A DNA stretch of 64,000 nt from Sipunculus nudus (Eukaryota > Annelida > Sipuncula > Golfingiida > Sipunculidae), in contig CM049306.1 in the NCBI GenBank assembly GCA_026874595.1, forward strand, positions 8,612,519 through 8,676,518, in the 5' to 3' direction. Shown here piece by piece: positions 1 to 14,000 of this stretch. The stretch's first letter is position 1. Each line of letters begins with the position of its first letter. The translations under genes were made by a program, and so were the position numbers. The notes under the pieces were generated by a model. The model made no database searches. It saw nothing but the letters and a program-made list of their open reading frames with translations, and was not told the DNA's origin.

Positions 1-3000
1 ATGTCTATGTATATGCATAATATGAAAGAAATCTGTCCGTTTTGTCTGACTCATAATGCTCACAATACTGTTTAGTGGCAATGATGGGGGTATCAAACGG
101 CATGAAAAGAAAAGGATAACAGGGGGCGCCACCAGTTTTCGGTACATGACAAACATTTTTTAAGTTATTGCGTCCAAACAAAATCTCTGCGGCGGCGCGA
201 CCGTGCTTAAACCATAGTATCCCGACTTTGTCTGGGGATACAGTTAATGATCATCCATAGCATCCATGCTACCCAGCCTTACTTCTACTTACTGCACGGC
301 ATTCATATCCGTTTTGGCCTTCCAAATACCCATACACATTTTGAGAAAACGATCGAGTAGAGTTCCTGTTAGACCCCACGCTGGAGCCAAAAGGCAGAGC
401 GATGCTGTTGTGACCAGCTGATGGCGCTTAAATTGCCAAGCTGGAGGGTGATTTATAACACTGGTAAAAGTGAGTACAGGGGACCTGATCTGCTGTCAGT
501 CGCTGCCACGTTGTCAAAATCTATTATAATTATCATTGCCTCCACCAGGAGGGCATGTGTTCATTCTCGTTTGTGTGTGTGTTTGTACACAACATAACTC
601 ACAAAATCATGAATGGAATCCCATGATTTTTTTCAAGGGACCTAATCATGCACAAAGCATGTTGAATTAACACGAAAAATAGCGTCTTCTCTTTGAAATA
701 AAATGGTACCTGCCAAAATAATGTACTGTAATGGTTGGATTACTCCCGTGCTTGAGTCAGATTAACATAGCGCAAACGCCTCTTGTGTTTTCCGTTTTGT
801 TTTCAGGTTTAAAACCGGTGTTTCAGTTTCACATTTATGTTTGGACTACGTGAACTTGTTTGGGATCACACGGTTGCGCATAACAAAATCGGTACTCCGG
901 TTCTTTTTATGGTAATCAGACACACGTGGGCCATAACAAGGTGTTAGGCAACTGAGGGGGAGGTCCTGAGATCGTGTGCTATGATGGGTTTCCTTAGAAA
1001 ATTTTGCCAAACTGAATTGATAGTTTGAAAGTACATGCATAATACTGCACCTGATTATGTCCCTTTAAGGATCCTCGGGAATGGGCCAATGCAGAATCGA
1101 TTAGATTTTGGTGTGGATCAAGAATATGATCCGGATTCGGGAGCATCATCAAGGAATATTTCCAAATGTATACATGCGAGAATTTTGCACGGACGAACCT
1201 CGGAATATTACGCCTCGGGAGCGTACGGAATATGGGCTGAATAAGTTGACGCAAACACGGTTTTTGGGGCCTCCCTCAATAGGGACCCCGCACCCCCCCC
1301 CCCCTCCCGCCCACACACACACACACATGGCGGAGGCTTAAATCCCTTAGAATGCAGATAACTTGTAAGTTATTGTTCTTTTTAATTTTCGACACATTCG
1401 GCACTGTACGAGATATCTCATTTGATTTTGCTCTCCTTTTTTCACCTGTGCAGGCTTACGATTTAGCCGTCGTGATATACAGAATCCCTACATTTGTAGG
1501 ATTGTAATTTTCCGACTCTCAACAAAGGTCAGTTTCGTATGTCTATAGCCTTTAATACAGAACCGCCATCGCTAATTGGTCTTCAGTCTGTCTCATGCAC
1601 AGCTTTTTTTTCTGATAGAGCAAACTCATAAATACGCCGCTCAGAGAAAAAAAATACCCATCGACAATTGAGTTATGACTCAATGACGCCATAAGCGCAT
1701 TATCCCGATGGCGGTTTCAACCGTGCGAGGCTTGCTGAATAACCATGGTAACATCACCTGATCACACCTGCGTGATCACTTAAAACTCTGAGTCAACCGG
1801 CTTTGTAGAGGGTGATGTTAGAATACAGGACGGAATATCTACAAGACTTGTGTGATCTTGTTAAATTAATTACTATGGCACCCTGCATATAACCCATTTA
1901 CTATGGTGATTAAACTAACGCTAAACTATACTCTGAATCCTGAACTGAACCAACACCAGTTTCGATTCAATGATGATTTTTGTTATAAACATTAATGCAA
2001 GGATTTTATGACATTTTATTCCTGTTAAAACGCATATTTTTATCATTTTTAAGGAGCGTCATTCCTGAGTCATCCTCTTCTGGTCCAAGTGTCGTTAAAA
2101 CTGCCCTGGTTCAATTTAGATTTTGATTACTTATTGCACTTAATTTTAACCCGAATGATATAAACATATTTTGGAATCCCCAGAATATCCTAAATTTGAT
2201 CAGCTATTTAAAAATAAAGGTTTAGTTAGTGGTCTGTTCATAAGTTCAAAATGTAAAGCAAAATTTTCATTTTTTACAAAAAAAGATCGATATATCTTGC
2301 CTCTGGCAATAAGTATACAATCAGCGGTAACATATCTTCAAATGATTACAAACATCTCCAGTTGGTTTTTTTTGTGTATATATATATATGTCTTCTTTCC
2401 TTCTTCTTAAATATTACTTTAAAAATTTTGACAAATTGACCCATAATACTTTATTTTAAAATGGCCTGTAGCTGCCTTGTTAATAAGATCTAAAATTGCA
2501 TCCTTTAATTACATATTCATTATTGCAAACGTACTTGCAAAATCGAACATCTTTTTTCCCGATGGTTTGCGAGAAATATTCCTTTAAATATGGTGTGAGT
2601 GACTCAACTGTTTGGGAAGTCATTTTGGTCTAGCTGGCTAAATGAAATGTGAATGGAAGTGTAAGTTGCATGACATGAAGCCGTATTATGATCTCACTTT
2701 GTTCATTTCCTTTTGAATAACTCTTAACCATTTATCATGTTACTTTCAAGTTGAAAGTGTTTTTAATGCCACACCTGTCAAGTCTGCAAGTGTAAACCTC
2801 TGGAGGGGGCGGAGCTTATGATCCCAGCACTAATTACGCTTCAATAAACAGATACACTAGTAATTAGGTCACTTTGATACCCTGGCTTGTACTAATTAAG
2901 GGCCAATAAACAGGGCTCAGCTTATCAACTAAAGGAGTGCTGCTCTAAGGACATCCTACTGAAGGGCTAAATCCTAGATGTTAATTAAAGTGTTTCACTC

Positions 3001-3258
3001 CATTTGCCAGCAAATCAGCAATTGAAGAATGTGGTATATATATTTGTGTATACCATGCGTGGGGCTGACTTGTCAAGTCAAATGCTACTTTTTCTAAATG
3101 ATGAACTTTTTTGTCGATAACACTTTTTTGTCACAAGGTGGATATAACCATGATCTAGTAGTTCAAACAATTTGAAAAATGGACGTATTAAGATTTTAGA
3201 AAATACTTACACCTTGACATATCTAGTACGTCACCTTCAAGTTCCCGTAGCTCACCTC
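1..3258. other. Gene-free flank, with a possible degenerate repeat element
   Basis: No exon-like pattern was found. About 538-1338 may be one dispersed element: it opens with GCCTCCACCAGGAGG and closes with TGGCGGAGGC, which are inverted relative to each other, and contains GT-rich and C/CA-rich tracts (1292-1326). The remaining ORFs here are short and do not resemble known proteins. Confidence 0.4.
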
Positions 3259-4888
3259 AGTCACAATGATGCTACCTGTCATCACAGTCTACCTGGTCCA
3301 GTCACAATGATGCTACCTGTCATCACACTCTACCTGGTCCAGTCACAATGATGCTACCTGTCATCACAGTCTACCTGGTCCAGTTACGATGCTGCGACCT
3401 GTCATCACAGTCTACCTGGTCCAGTCACAATGATGCTACCTGTCATCACACTCTACCTGGTCCAGTCACAATGATGCTACCTGTCATCACAGTCTACCTG
3501 GTCCAGTCACAATGATGCTACCTGTCATCACAGTCTACCTGGTCCAGTTACAATGGTGCTACCTGTCATCACACTCTACCTGGTCCAGTTACAATGGTGC
3601 TACCTGTCATCACAGTCTACCTGGTCCAGTGACAATACTGCGACCTGTCATCACAGTCTTCCTGGTCCAGTCACAATGGTGGTACCTGTCATCACAGTCT
3701 ACCTGGTCCAGTTACAATGCTTTCTACCTGTCATCACAGTCTACCTGGTCCAGTCACAATGGTGCGACCTGTCATCACAGTCTACCTGGTCCAGTCACAA
3801 TGGTGCTACCTGGTCCAGTCACAATCATGCTACCTGTCATCACAGTCTACCTGGTCAAGTCGCAATGGTGCTACCTGTCATCACAGTCTACCTGGTCCAG
3901 TTACAAAGATGCTACCTGTCATCACAGTCTACCTGGTCCGGTTACAATGGTGCTACCTGTCATCACACTCTACCTGGTCCAGTCACAATGGTGCTACCTG
4001 TCATCACACTCTACCTGGTCCAGTCGCAATGATGCTACCTGTCATCACAGTCTACCTGGTCCAGTTACAATACTGCGAACTGTCATCACAGTCTACCTGG
4101 TCCAGTCACAATGATGCTACCTGTCATCACACTCATCCTGGTCCAGTTACAATGCTGCGACCTGTCATCACAGTCTACCTGGTCCAGTCACAATGGTGCG
4201 ACCTGTCATCACACTCTACCTGGTCCAGTCACAATGATGCGACCTGTCATCAAAGTCTACCTGGTCCAGTCGCAATGGTGCTACCTGTCATCACAGTCTA
4301 CCTGGTCCAGTCACAATGGTGCTACCTGTCATCACAGTCTACCTGGTCCAGTTACAATGATGCTACCTGTCATCACTGTCTACCTGGTCCAGTCACAATG
4401 GTGCGACCTGTCATCACAGTCTACCTGGTCCAGTCGCAATGGTGCTACCTGTCATCACAGTCTACCTGGTCCAGTCACAATGGTGCTACCTGTCATCACA
4501 GTCTACCTGGTCCAGTTACAATGCTGCGACCTGTCATCACAGTCTACCTGGTCCAGTCACAATGCTGCGACCTGTCATCACACTCTACCTGGTCCAGTCA
4601 CAATGATGCGACCTGTCATCAAAGTCTACCTGGTCCAGTCGCAATGGTGCTACCTGTCATCACAGTCTACCTGGTCCAGTCACAATGGTGCTACCTGTCA
4701 TCACAGTCTACCTGGTCCAGTTACAATGATGCTACCTGTCATCACAGTCTACCTTGTCCAGTCACAATGATGCTACCTGTCATCACAGTCTACCTGTTCT
4801 AGTTACAATAGTGCTACCTGTCATCACAGTCTACCTGGTCCAGTCACAAAGACACAACCTGTCATTACAGTCTGCTTCAACCAGTCAA
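3259..4888. repeat. 41-bp minisatellite, about 39 copies
   Basis: The unit reads CTACCTGTCATCACAGTCTA followed by CCTGGTCCAGTCACAATGATG, with point variants (GGTGC, CTGCG, TTACAA). Because 41 is not a multiple of three and no frame has a stop, all three plus frames are open, producing long but spurious ORFs (up to 361 codons) with a 41-residue period. It lies about 0.2 kb beyond the likely poly(A) site of the KY-like gene. Confidence 0.95.
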
Positions 4889-5059
4889 AAGGATATTAAT
4901 CACCATCACAGTAAAATAAAAGTTGACATAAAGCATTTGATGGACTTTCCATTTATGGTTACGGTATATTTGGTCACAAAATTCACATTTTAACAAATGC
5001 TTGGTATAATTTATTTTCATTCAATCTGTAGCATCAAGGAATCATGACTTAAAACAAGC

Positions 5060-6329
5060 AGATACTGACAGCAAAGCCTTTATTCAAATGTTTTCAAGAT
5101 CATTCATATAATACAATCATAATGCTAAGTCCAAGCTCTCAAGCACTATCTCTTGTCCCAAAGCAAAATCATATATTAAAATATAATGCTTTTCTTTTAA
5201 AGAATTTAAAGCATGCTGTGTGTAAAATCTGATTATACAGAACAATCCAAGCTCTCAACTTTCAACGCTGGTTATAATTCATAAATTTATTCAGTAACTT
5301 TAAACCTCAGCAAATTTAGTATCAGTAAAAACATCTAGCACAGTATAAGACAGATAACTTTTAAGTTTGCATAACCAATGTTAATATTTCTGGTACATAT
5401 TTACATAACTGAGGCCTAAGGTTTTTGTTTGCACCTGTAGAATGCTCAATTGTGCCACTAGAATACTTCTCTTATGAAGACACCTCTTGACTGGTAACAA
5501 CAAAGCTAGCTTTCACATGATGCTAATATAATAATAAGCTCTAATATCCTAGTCCCTGTCAACTCTCTCGCCTGGAGATGTTCACAGTATTATGCAAGAA
5601 CAGATAACATGATTTCAGACAACTGTATGTGACTGCAACTTCTTTATAATTGTAACTCTTTAAAATCATTAACAAGAACTTCTTATTAAAACCTAACACT
5701 TTTTGAACTGGGATAACAGCTCCCTATTTTGCAATATTTTCTTAAACCTTTTGACCTTTGACACTGTGACTTCCACAGCTACAACAAACTTTGTTTAAAG
5801 CAATTTATACCAACCCTGTATTACAAAGCAGAATGAAGCAAACCACAGGTATATAAAAATAAATGTGAAGCTTTATGCACATCTGTTGCCCAACCCCTCC
5901 TTGTGCACATGGACAGCAGAGTAAAAAGGTTTGTGTGGTGACATCTTCACATGACAATTATGTGAAACCTTGCTCAATGGTCTTCACATGACAAAGATGT
6001 GAAACTTTACTCTGTGGTCATCACATTACAAATATGTGAAGCCCTACACAATGGTCTCTACATGACTCATTTTATCTCTGATAACAAAACTCACCATCCC
6101 TTCAATGAGAGAAGCTGCTTAAAGCAATTTCCCCTTTCTGAGCTACACAGAAAAAGAATGGCACAGCATCCCCACACGTTATCTCAGGTTCAGGTTATCT
6201 ACATCTCAGCAAGAACACACTGGTCACCAGTCTGGCTGTACTCTCACTGCTACGTGTTAGTGTAATCTCTATGTTATAACGATCACTTAAAGTGTTATGA
6301 AACAAGTCTGTCTTTTCTCCCATTCATAT
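5060..6329 (-). other. Probable 3' UTR with two AATAAA signals
   Basis: Below the stop codon no further exon is apparent. AATAAA hexamers on the minus strand occur at 5291-5286 and 5084-5079, suggesting ends near 5265 or 5060 and a UTR of about 1.05-1.27 kb. Extent inferred from the signals only. Confidence 0.5.
5944..6054. repeat. Three 37-bp hairpin-forming repeats in the 3' UTR
   Basis: Units at 5944-5980, 5981-6017 and 6018-6054. The first carries TTCACAT...ATGTGAA arms (7 bp, 7-nt loop); the others keep most of the pairing despite loop changes. Each could fold as a short stem in the mRNA. Confidence 0.75.
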
Positions 6330-8079
6330 TTACAAGGCAAATTCTAATAGTGTGCTGTAACTGGCTTTGACTGAGCCATAATTGGCACATAATGCAGCCT
6401 TGCTCTCTTTGCCCCAGTGCTTTTCCATAGGAACTTCACCTTCCCACGAGCCTGATGGTTTCTGGTCCAGCTGCGTCCAGTCATCACCGACTACAATCGC
6501 CACAGCCTTGGCATTTGGGATATCAGCTTTAAAGTAGACATTCTGGAAAGATGAGGCACTTCCTTTAGATGGCCGGTTGGCAGTGATTTGACCATCAAGA
6601 GGTTCGTAGAGGTAGCAGCCTTCCTTCCATTGACCATATTGCTTGGGGAAGGGCACAAGTGTGGCATATGTGTTGGTACAGTTGATCAGGTAGTTGTACA
6701 CTCCTGGCAGACTCTCGCTGGTATCTGAATATGGCAGGGCATACAGCTGGAACTTGTACATGCCTACCTTTGGAAGCTTCAGCATAAAGGTGACATTATT
6801 CCCCTGTGCCTGTTGGAGGATGTAGTCAGAGTAGTCGTCACTTCTACCGCCTGAGATGTAGATGAGCTGGGAGGTCATCCTCAGTGGTTCGCTCTGCGTG
6901 AACGTGCACTGAACATCCCCACTCTCAGTGGCAACATAGGGATCTGGGTGGGACGTGGTACCAAGGCCCAGGTTCTTGAAGCTTGGTTGAGGGCCCAGAT
7001 AACCTGGTGGCAGCACTGGTAGTGGTTCCACCACACCTTTGACTTCTGTGCAGATGATGAGGTACTGGAAGGCGTGGTAGAGGGAGTTACCATCAACCTC
7101 TGGGTCATTGGCGTAAATCTCCAGACCAAACTCTCCGCTGGTTGGAGCTGTAATTGTGAACACTGCCAGATCTGCCACCACACGGTGCATGATGAAGCCC
7201 TGTAGTGCTTTCTCGTCTTTTGTGTTGCTCTTTAACTTGGCTGTAAAACGAAGATCTTTTGGTAGCCTGAAACGGACTTCAGCCTGACCGTTGACCGTGC
7301 TGAATATGGCTCCTTTCTGTACGGCAACCAGGTTGTATTTGGAAGCGCTGTCCCCAGGACCCCAGCTGGTGTGGACACAAGGTGGGAAGGGGTTAGGAGC
7401 TGGGGGTGATGACTGGCAGACCAGCTCGTATTCACATACACCACCATACACCCCCTCCTTGGTGGTCTGCTCGAGATCCTTGGCATAGATAATCAGCCTG
7501 TATGAGCCCTTGACCGGAGGCCTGATTGTGAAGAATGACACATTATCAACCATCTCTTGCATACCAAACCTGTTCAGCTTGGTACCTTCATATTCCTCCT
7601 TGCCATCATCAAAGGTCAAGGTGAAGGTGAAGGCCAGACTCTTGGCCTTGACTGGAGGACAACCTATCCTGATTGTGGTCTCCGTGTTGGTGCGGATCAC
7701 AGCCTCTTTGTGACTGAGGATCTGGAGGCCATATTTAAAGAATGCTGATTTCACCGGTACCAAGTTCTCAAAGTCTGCCAGGCTGATGCTACGTTCAAGC
7801 AGCTGCCAACTGATGTCATCAGGGAAGTGTGTGAAGATCAGCTGGTGAGGGTCGGGCATGAAGTAGTATTCATCCAGCTCATACCGGACATTTTCTGGAG
7901 TCACCTTCTTGCCTACAAGACGTCTTGCTGCCCAGTGGCAGTCAACCAATCTCCAGGCACCGTTAACGAGCACAGCATTCCAGGAGTGCTGGCCCTGCTC
8001 CCCAGTAAACTTCATGCCCGGCTTGTACTCCGCACCCTTTGCATAACCACTGATGGTCTTACAGTGGAGACCAGCATAG
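6330..8079 (-). CDS. Exon 17: KY module 2, core end and C-terminal repeats (terminal exon)
   Basis: Acceptor CCCTTCAG, phase 2; ends at TAA 6332-6330 after 583 codons including the stop. It starts [20 protein letters not shown], then [20 protein letters not shown] with the conserved His and Asp. Four C-terminal units follow. The first three carry a P-x-x-G-x-(Y/F)-x-(L/F)-x-(I/L)YA motif ([27 protein letters not shown]); the second contains [14 protein letters not shown] as in E4. The last unit ends [10 protein letters not shown]. Module 1 has only the first two of these units, so module 2 looks like the complete ancestral form. High similarity to hillarin/KY proteins is expected; I have not run a search. 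Confidence 0.93.
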
Positions 8080-11000
8080 CTGAAGGGAAACACAATATTT
8101 TATTGCAGAAATAATGTTATAATTAACACATTAACACTAGATAAGAATTAGACCTCTAACAAAAGATTTTCATTTACTGATTACACACTAGCACAATTCC
8201 CATTCTGTACTCTTTAATGAGTATTTTAAAAATTACATTAGTTTAATATGCATCTATTTCCTGTCATTGTTAAAAGTTAATAAAGTGACTGATATTTACA
8301 ATTAAAAGGGATTAGAGGTCACTTTTTCTACACCCAAAAGCACATCATGGTTGAAATAAGCATCTCTAGAAAGTTTCAAAGGACAAACATAAAATGATGA
8401 CTTGCTGAAAATGAGAGTCATCACGTGCCTTTCTAACCTACCTGCATAGTGTCTCATACACAACAGCGTAAGTTGTCTGTCCTTTCTTCAAACTCATCAA
8501 AATCTCCTCAGGCGAGTCTTTTGGTAGGTTCTCAAAGTTGAGCTTTGTCAAATCCTTGGAGCACAGCCACAGGAAGATAGCTCTGAATAATTTATAATAA
8601 TGATGAGGAATAATATGCTAGTATTTATACAATAATATAACATATTTATCTCTCAACACTAGATGGCTAAGAAACTGTATTTAGTGTGATAAAAAACAAA
8701 ACTATATGGAAGTCTTACGAAAGTATCACAAACAAACTTCACTAAAGCCTAAATAAATGAATTATATGTTTCTCAAGCACATTTTTTCAAAAATGATGCA
8801 GGCAAGTGGCTTTTTAAATATTTTTTTATTATGAAAATAGCATAAAATGTCATTATTTCTCATGCACTGACATAGAATTGACAACAAATGCTTAAAATAT
8901 GAGATAATAAATGACGTATAGGACAAACAAGTCAAACATTTTCCAGGATATTCTAATATATAAGGATAATTCAAATACATAATATTTTTATTTCATGTAA
9001 TATTAACATGCACACCAGATTATATGGGACTACAGGTGTCAAAATCGCGCTGTTAACTATGCAACATGCAGAACCCCTGACGGTCATCACATGGGGGATT
9101 CGCCGTCAAAAATGCATGATGACCATACATTGTCAAAAACAAGATCCAGGATTGTTTAATAATGAAATTATGTAATCTTTATTGATATTTCTTATTTTAA
9201 TTTTGATTCCTAAAGAATGGAAGAAACATAATGGAAGTTCATTTTAAAAATGATCTCTGCCAACTGGCCACAATGGCAGCAATGCTCACGCACGGTTACA
9301 AAGCATGAAAATAGTGAAAACAAAAATAATTTCTCTTTGTGGGACTAAATTTTACATTTTTATTCTATCACACATCAATTAGTCTGATTCCAAGTGTTTA
9401 TTTAAAGATTTATATAGGTTTTTGAGGAAACCAAGCATATTAACATACCATTAGCTATGAACACTGGCACTGCTACACTAAAGAAAATAGTTCTTAAAGA
9501 CAGATATATGAGATAATAAACAATATTCAGACCTATTTGGTCAAAAGTTTTAGAGGAATTATCAGTGTATCAAAGTACATTCGTTGATAAAAAATGAAGG
9601 TATCAGAAGGAGGGGTAACTGGCCAATGACTCTACAATTAGTCTTAGATTTTTTTAGTAGCACTCAAGTGCTTGGGCAATAAAAATGTTTGATGTGGGTG
9701 TGTGTTTAAATGATGCCTGAGAAACATAATTTATTTTGGCTTAAACAAAATCTGCTCTGAATTAAGCAAAACACTTTTATACTGATATATAGCTTTTTAA
9801 TTTGATTTTTCTATCAAATAAAACTAGTGACATTGTAAATAAGGTAATACAAATGGAAGAGTAATTAATTTACCAGTATATTTCCATTTTTCCTGGTATC
9901 TTCATATTGCCACTAGCTACCAATATGGGTATGCCACTTGAGTGGTGCTTACCTTGCCTTTTCCAGCTCATTAGAGATATCTCTGGCATAGATCAAATGC
10001 CACACCAAGTCACGGAAGCTCTTATGTTCTTCTTTAGACACCTAAAATGTAATATCAGTAATATAATACAAGAGAGGATTCATGTAAATCACAAAATCAC
10101 CAATGTTAATTTTTTTGATTGACTCACCCTGTAGGAATATTAGTAGTGTATCTTAAACGAAATGAGTTACATAACCTGCATGTATATAGATACAGGATAT
10201 TCACTTTATACGGGATATAGCCAATGCAGTCTCTCGTATAAATGGAGGAGAAAAACCACTGGCTGGCACAGCCAGAAGCCCATTAATGCAGGCAAAAGTG
10301 ATTCAGCCAGATGGTCATTAGCACTGCTATATCTGACCATCCCCACTATATCAGCTAATATATGCTATTGACTCTGTTTACTTAATATGATCATTGAACA
10401 AATATGAGGCTATAATTAATTGTTAATAAGGAATATTAAATGAAACTTGCAAAACCTGACATTTATCAGTATATGAGAGACCATGTGTAGCTTTGCCCTG
10501 AATTATCAAGCAAGTCCGTTGATACAAGATAAAGTTCTAATGCAAATATGTCATATCTAAGCTTTTTTCACTTTCATGCTACTTTTTGATTACAACTCAA
10601 CAATAGACTATGAAGACAAGATCATATTAAATTTCAGGATAATTTGTAAAGAAAAATACTTTGCTCAGTGCACATACAGCTGTTTTTAATAAATGAGTGG
10701 ACAGGCTGTCTGCCAGGGGCACTAGTTGTTTGCCTGCAATTTTTTCAGGCAGGCAGGCATATTTCGCCTCCACACAGGAGAGTATCAGCATTAGTGATAA
10801 CCTGTATTCAACAGTTCTTGCAGGATAATAAAAAAGTTCATTCACAATTACTGAATATTTAGAAATGGACAGACAGACTGAAGACCACCAATGATGGAAT
10901 GACTGGAGTTACAACATATCTGTATATACATACAGTGCATACAGGAAAAAAAAAGTTCATTCATAATTACTGAATATTTAACAAGTGATCCATGGGTCAT

Positions 11001-14000
11001 GACCCTCAGCTGACAAGGAAGAAATTCTAGAAGGAATTTTATCATATGATTATGAATGCCAAATTTTGTAGGTGGTATCCCCATTCAACTGTAGCAATTA
11101 AAGGGAAATAATAAGGAGCAATATTATGCATATTCTTTCACACTATCAGTTCAGTTTTGCTTTAGATTAAAGTTTCCCTGGAAAAACCATCCCAGTCCAC
11201 AGTCTTAGTACCTCACAAACGGCTGTTTAACACCATGTTATGGCTCTGTGTGTTGGTAAACACAGTCCACGTGTGTCAGTTTCCCATAACAAGGCCACGT
11301 GATCAGAAGTATGAATATGAGCTGCAACTGGTGCTGTTTCAGACAGCAGGAACATGTATTACATTTTTGGGCCAAGTCATTCAGGGCATCTCCGGATTGA
11401 CATGTGCCAGGTTTATGTTGACACCTGTGATTGCACAAGGTCCACTGTCTCAACACTAGTTTACAGGAGTAAGCATTTTCAAGGCAATATTTTGGCAGGT
11501 ACAAATTTATTTTAAAGAAGCTATTTTTGTGTTAATTCAACAGCTACATAGATTATTATGCTCCTTTAAATTTACTTCAAAATCAACAAGAAGAAAATGT
11601 TTCATGGTAATATGTCCAGCCATTTCCATGAAATCTAGCCTTTTTGTATGCAGTCGGCTGAGCTAAAAATGACCATGCACAATTGTGAAGGATATCCCTA
11701 AATGTCAAGACAGAAGATTCTAGGTCCAACAGTGAAGGTTTGTACCCTGACTGACTGTCTGGGTGCTTTAAATGTTTTTGGCCAATAATATACGTCACCA
11801 TGACCTAATTTCAGGTTTCCATGGAGATTGCCCTAGACTTCCCTGTATACTGCACTGGAACATTCAAAGGCTAGCAGACACAATTTGTGCCCATCTGATT
11901 TTCAGGGTGCTAAAACCATGCTCTTGGCTCAGAGTACATAGAATTGTCACCATGACCTAAATTCAGGTTTCCATAATGGACCATGGACAATGGACCATAA
12001 CTACAGCTCAGATGACTTATAGTCAGCTGAGCTAATAACGGGTGTTTAGCCAAAGGCAGAATGTGTTTGGAGTACCACCAGGATTATCATTGCTTGATGC
12101 TGCTTGAAACAATCATACTACAACCATGTTACTGTAGCAACACTGATAGATCTAAAGAGTGGGTGATCTAAGGGATATGACATATGATACCTGTATTTAA
12201 AAGTTGACAATACTGAAAATGTCCTCTCACCTCAACTGCGTGAGCATCAACATCCTTGAACACCTGCACGTTCTTGAAGGGTTTGGGTGGTACAGGGGGT
12301 GGAGCAGGTTTAGGGGCTTGTTGTGGCTCAATTTTTCCTGGTTCGAAGGTCTCTGGGGCAGCAATTGTGATGGAACTAGTGTACGTCTTGTGTGAGTGTG
12401 GCTGGTATTCCATCTCTGGTTCTGTCGGGCGCTGAGGCTGGAACGGCTGTTCTGACTGCTCCTGGGAGCCAAATGGGTAAGCAGGTCTTGCATGCTGAAC
12501 TACCATGGTGGCTGGAGTTAAAGATAATATATATATATATGTGTGTGTGTGTGTGTATATATATATTAGACTGTATAAATAATAACCACCGTATATCACT
12601 GCACATAATGAGAGATTTAGTCTTTTATTAGTCATGCTAGGGGAAGAAAAAGTTTCCAGCTGATGTACCTTAAAGGGTCATATATCACCTCTGACCTCTT
12701 CAGTAACATTATAGCTGCTTCAAGCTAAGACAGTGTTATTTTGTACCATGGTTACAAAATTGATGGATCATTATAGTTTATAATGAACTTTGCTGATTAA
12801 GTGTTCAAAGGAAAATTTGTTTTCTACAAAAATTAAACAAAAATATATCTCTCTTACAATTATGATATTATGATGATGGCTCTAATAGCTTGAATATACT
12901 TTAGCATATGTACAAATAGCTTGATTATACATACTAACAAATCCACAAATCTGCTAAAGTCAAAATTTATTAATGAGAGGTCCGTAGGCTACTACATACT
13001 GTGGTTGGCTTCATATTTGCGAGGTAAAATTTTTTGAATTTCTAGTAAAACAAGAATTCAATTTTTTTGTGGGATTTCCACTTGTGCAGTATTTCACAAG
13101 GGTTCAAATTCTGCAATATCAACATACTGTGAATTTCACCAAGTCAATCTAATATTTAATGAATTATTTGGTACGCTTGTAAAATTCTTAACAACTTTAG
13201 AAGGACCCCAGGAACATTAAATGGGTGGAAATTCTTGTTTTATAAGCACATAATGCAAAAGGTCTAATATAATTCTTAATATCAATCTGAGATTTACGGA
13301 TAACATTAACATTTGTGACATTAATTTTTGTGACAATGCTACCAAACAAGCTTTGATAATGTATATGTATATGAGATACCAATGAGGGTATATTAAAATT
13401 TATGTATAAAATTGTTCAAGAAGGTTTTAATTTGCAATAATTTCCTTTCACAAGTATCACAAATTTTAAAACTCGGGAAAAAGCAAACAATGTATTGACT
13501 ATGTAGTAAGCTTTGTGTGATCACACTATGTAGTAAGCTTTGTATGATCACACTATGTAGTAAGATCAGACTATGTAGTAAGCTTTGTGTGATCAGACTA
13601 TGTAGTAAGCTTTGTGATCAGACTATGAAGTAAGCTTTGTGTGATCAGACTATGTAGTAAGCTTTGTGTGATCAGTCTATGTACTAAGCTTTGTGTGATC
13701 TGACTATGTAGTTAGCTTTATGTGATAAGACTACGTAGTGAGCTTTCTGTGTTTTTAAATTTCTGACTTTGGATATATGACCATATATCTGTATATTCTG
13801 TGACTTACTCTGTTGTGTGACTGGCTGCTCAGGGTGACCTAGGTTAAGACCTTGACCATATATTTGTATATTCTGTGACTTACTTTGTTGCGTGACTGGC
13901 TGCTCAGGGTGACCCAAGTTAGGACCTTGACCATATATTTGTATATTCTGTGACTTACTGTGTTGTGTGAATGGCTGCTCAGGTTGACCTAGGTTAGGAC

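Noticed and set aside
3512-4993. Long overlapping plus-strand ORFs (up to 361 codons)
   Set aside because: Produced by a stop-free 41-bp repeat read in three frames; no unique sequence, no domain.
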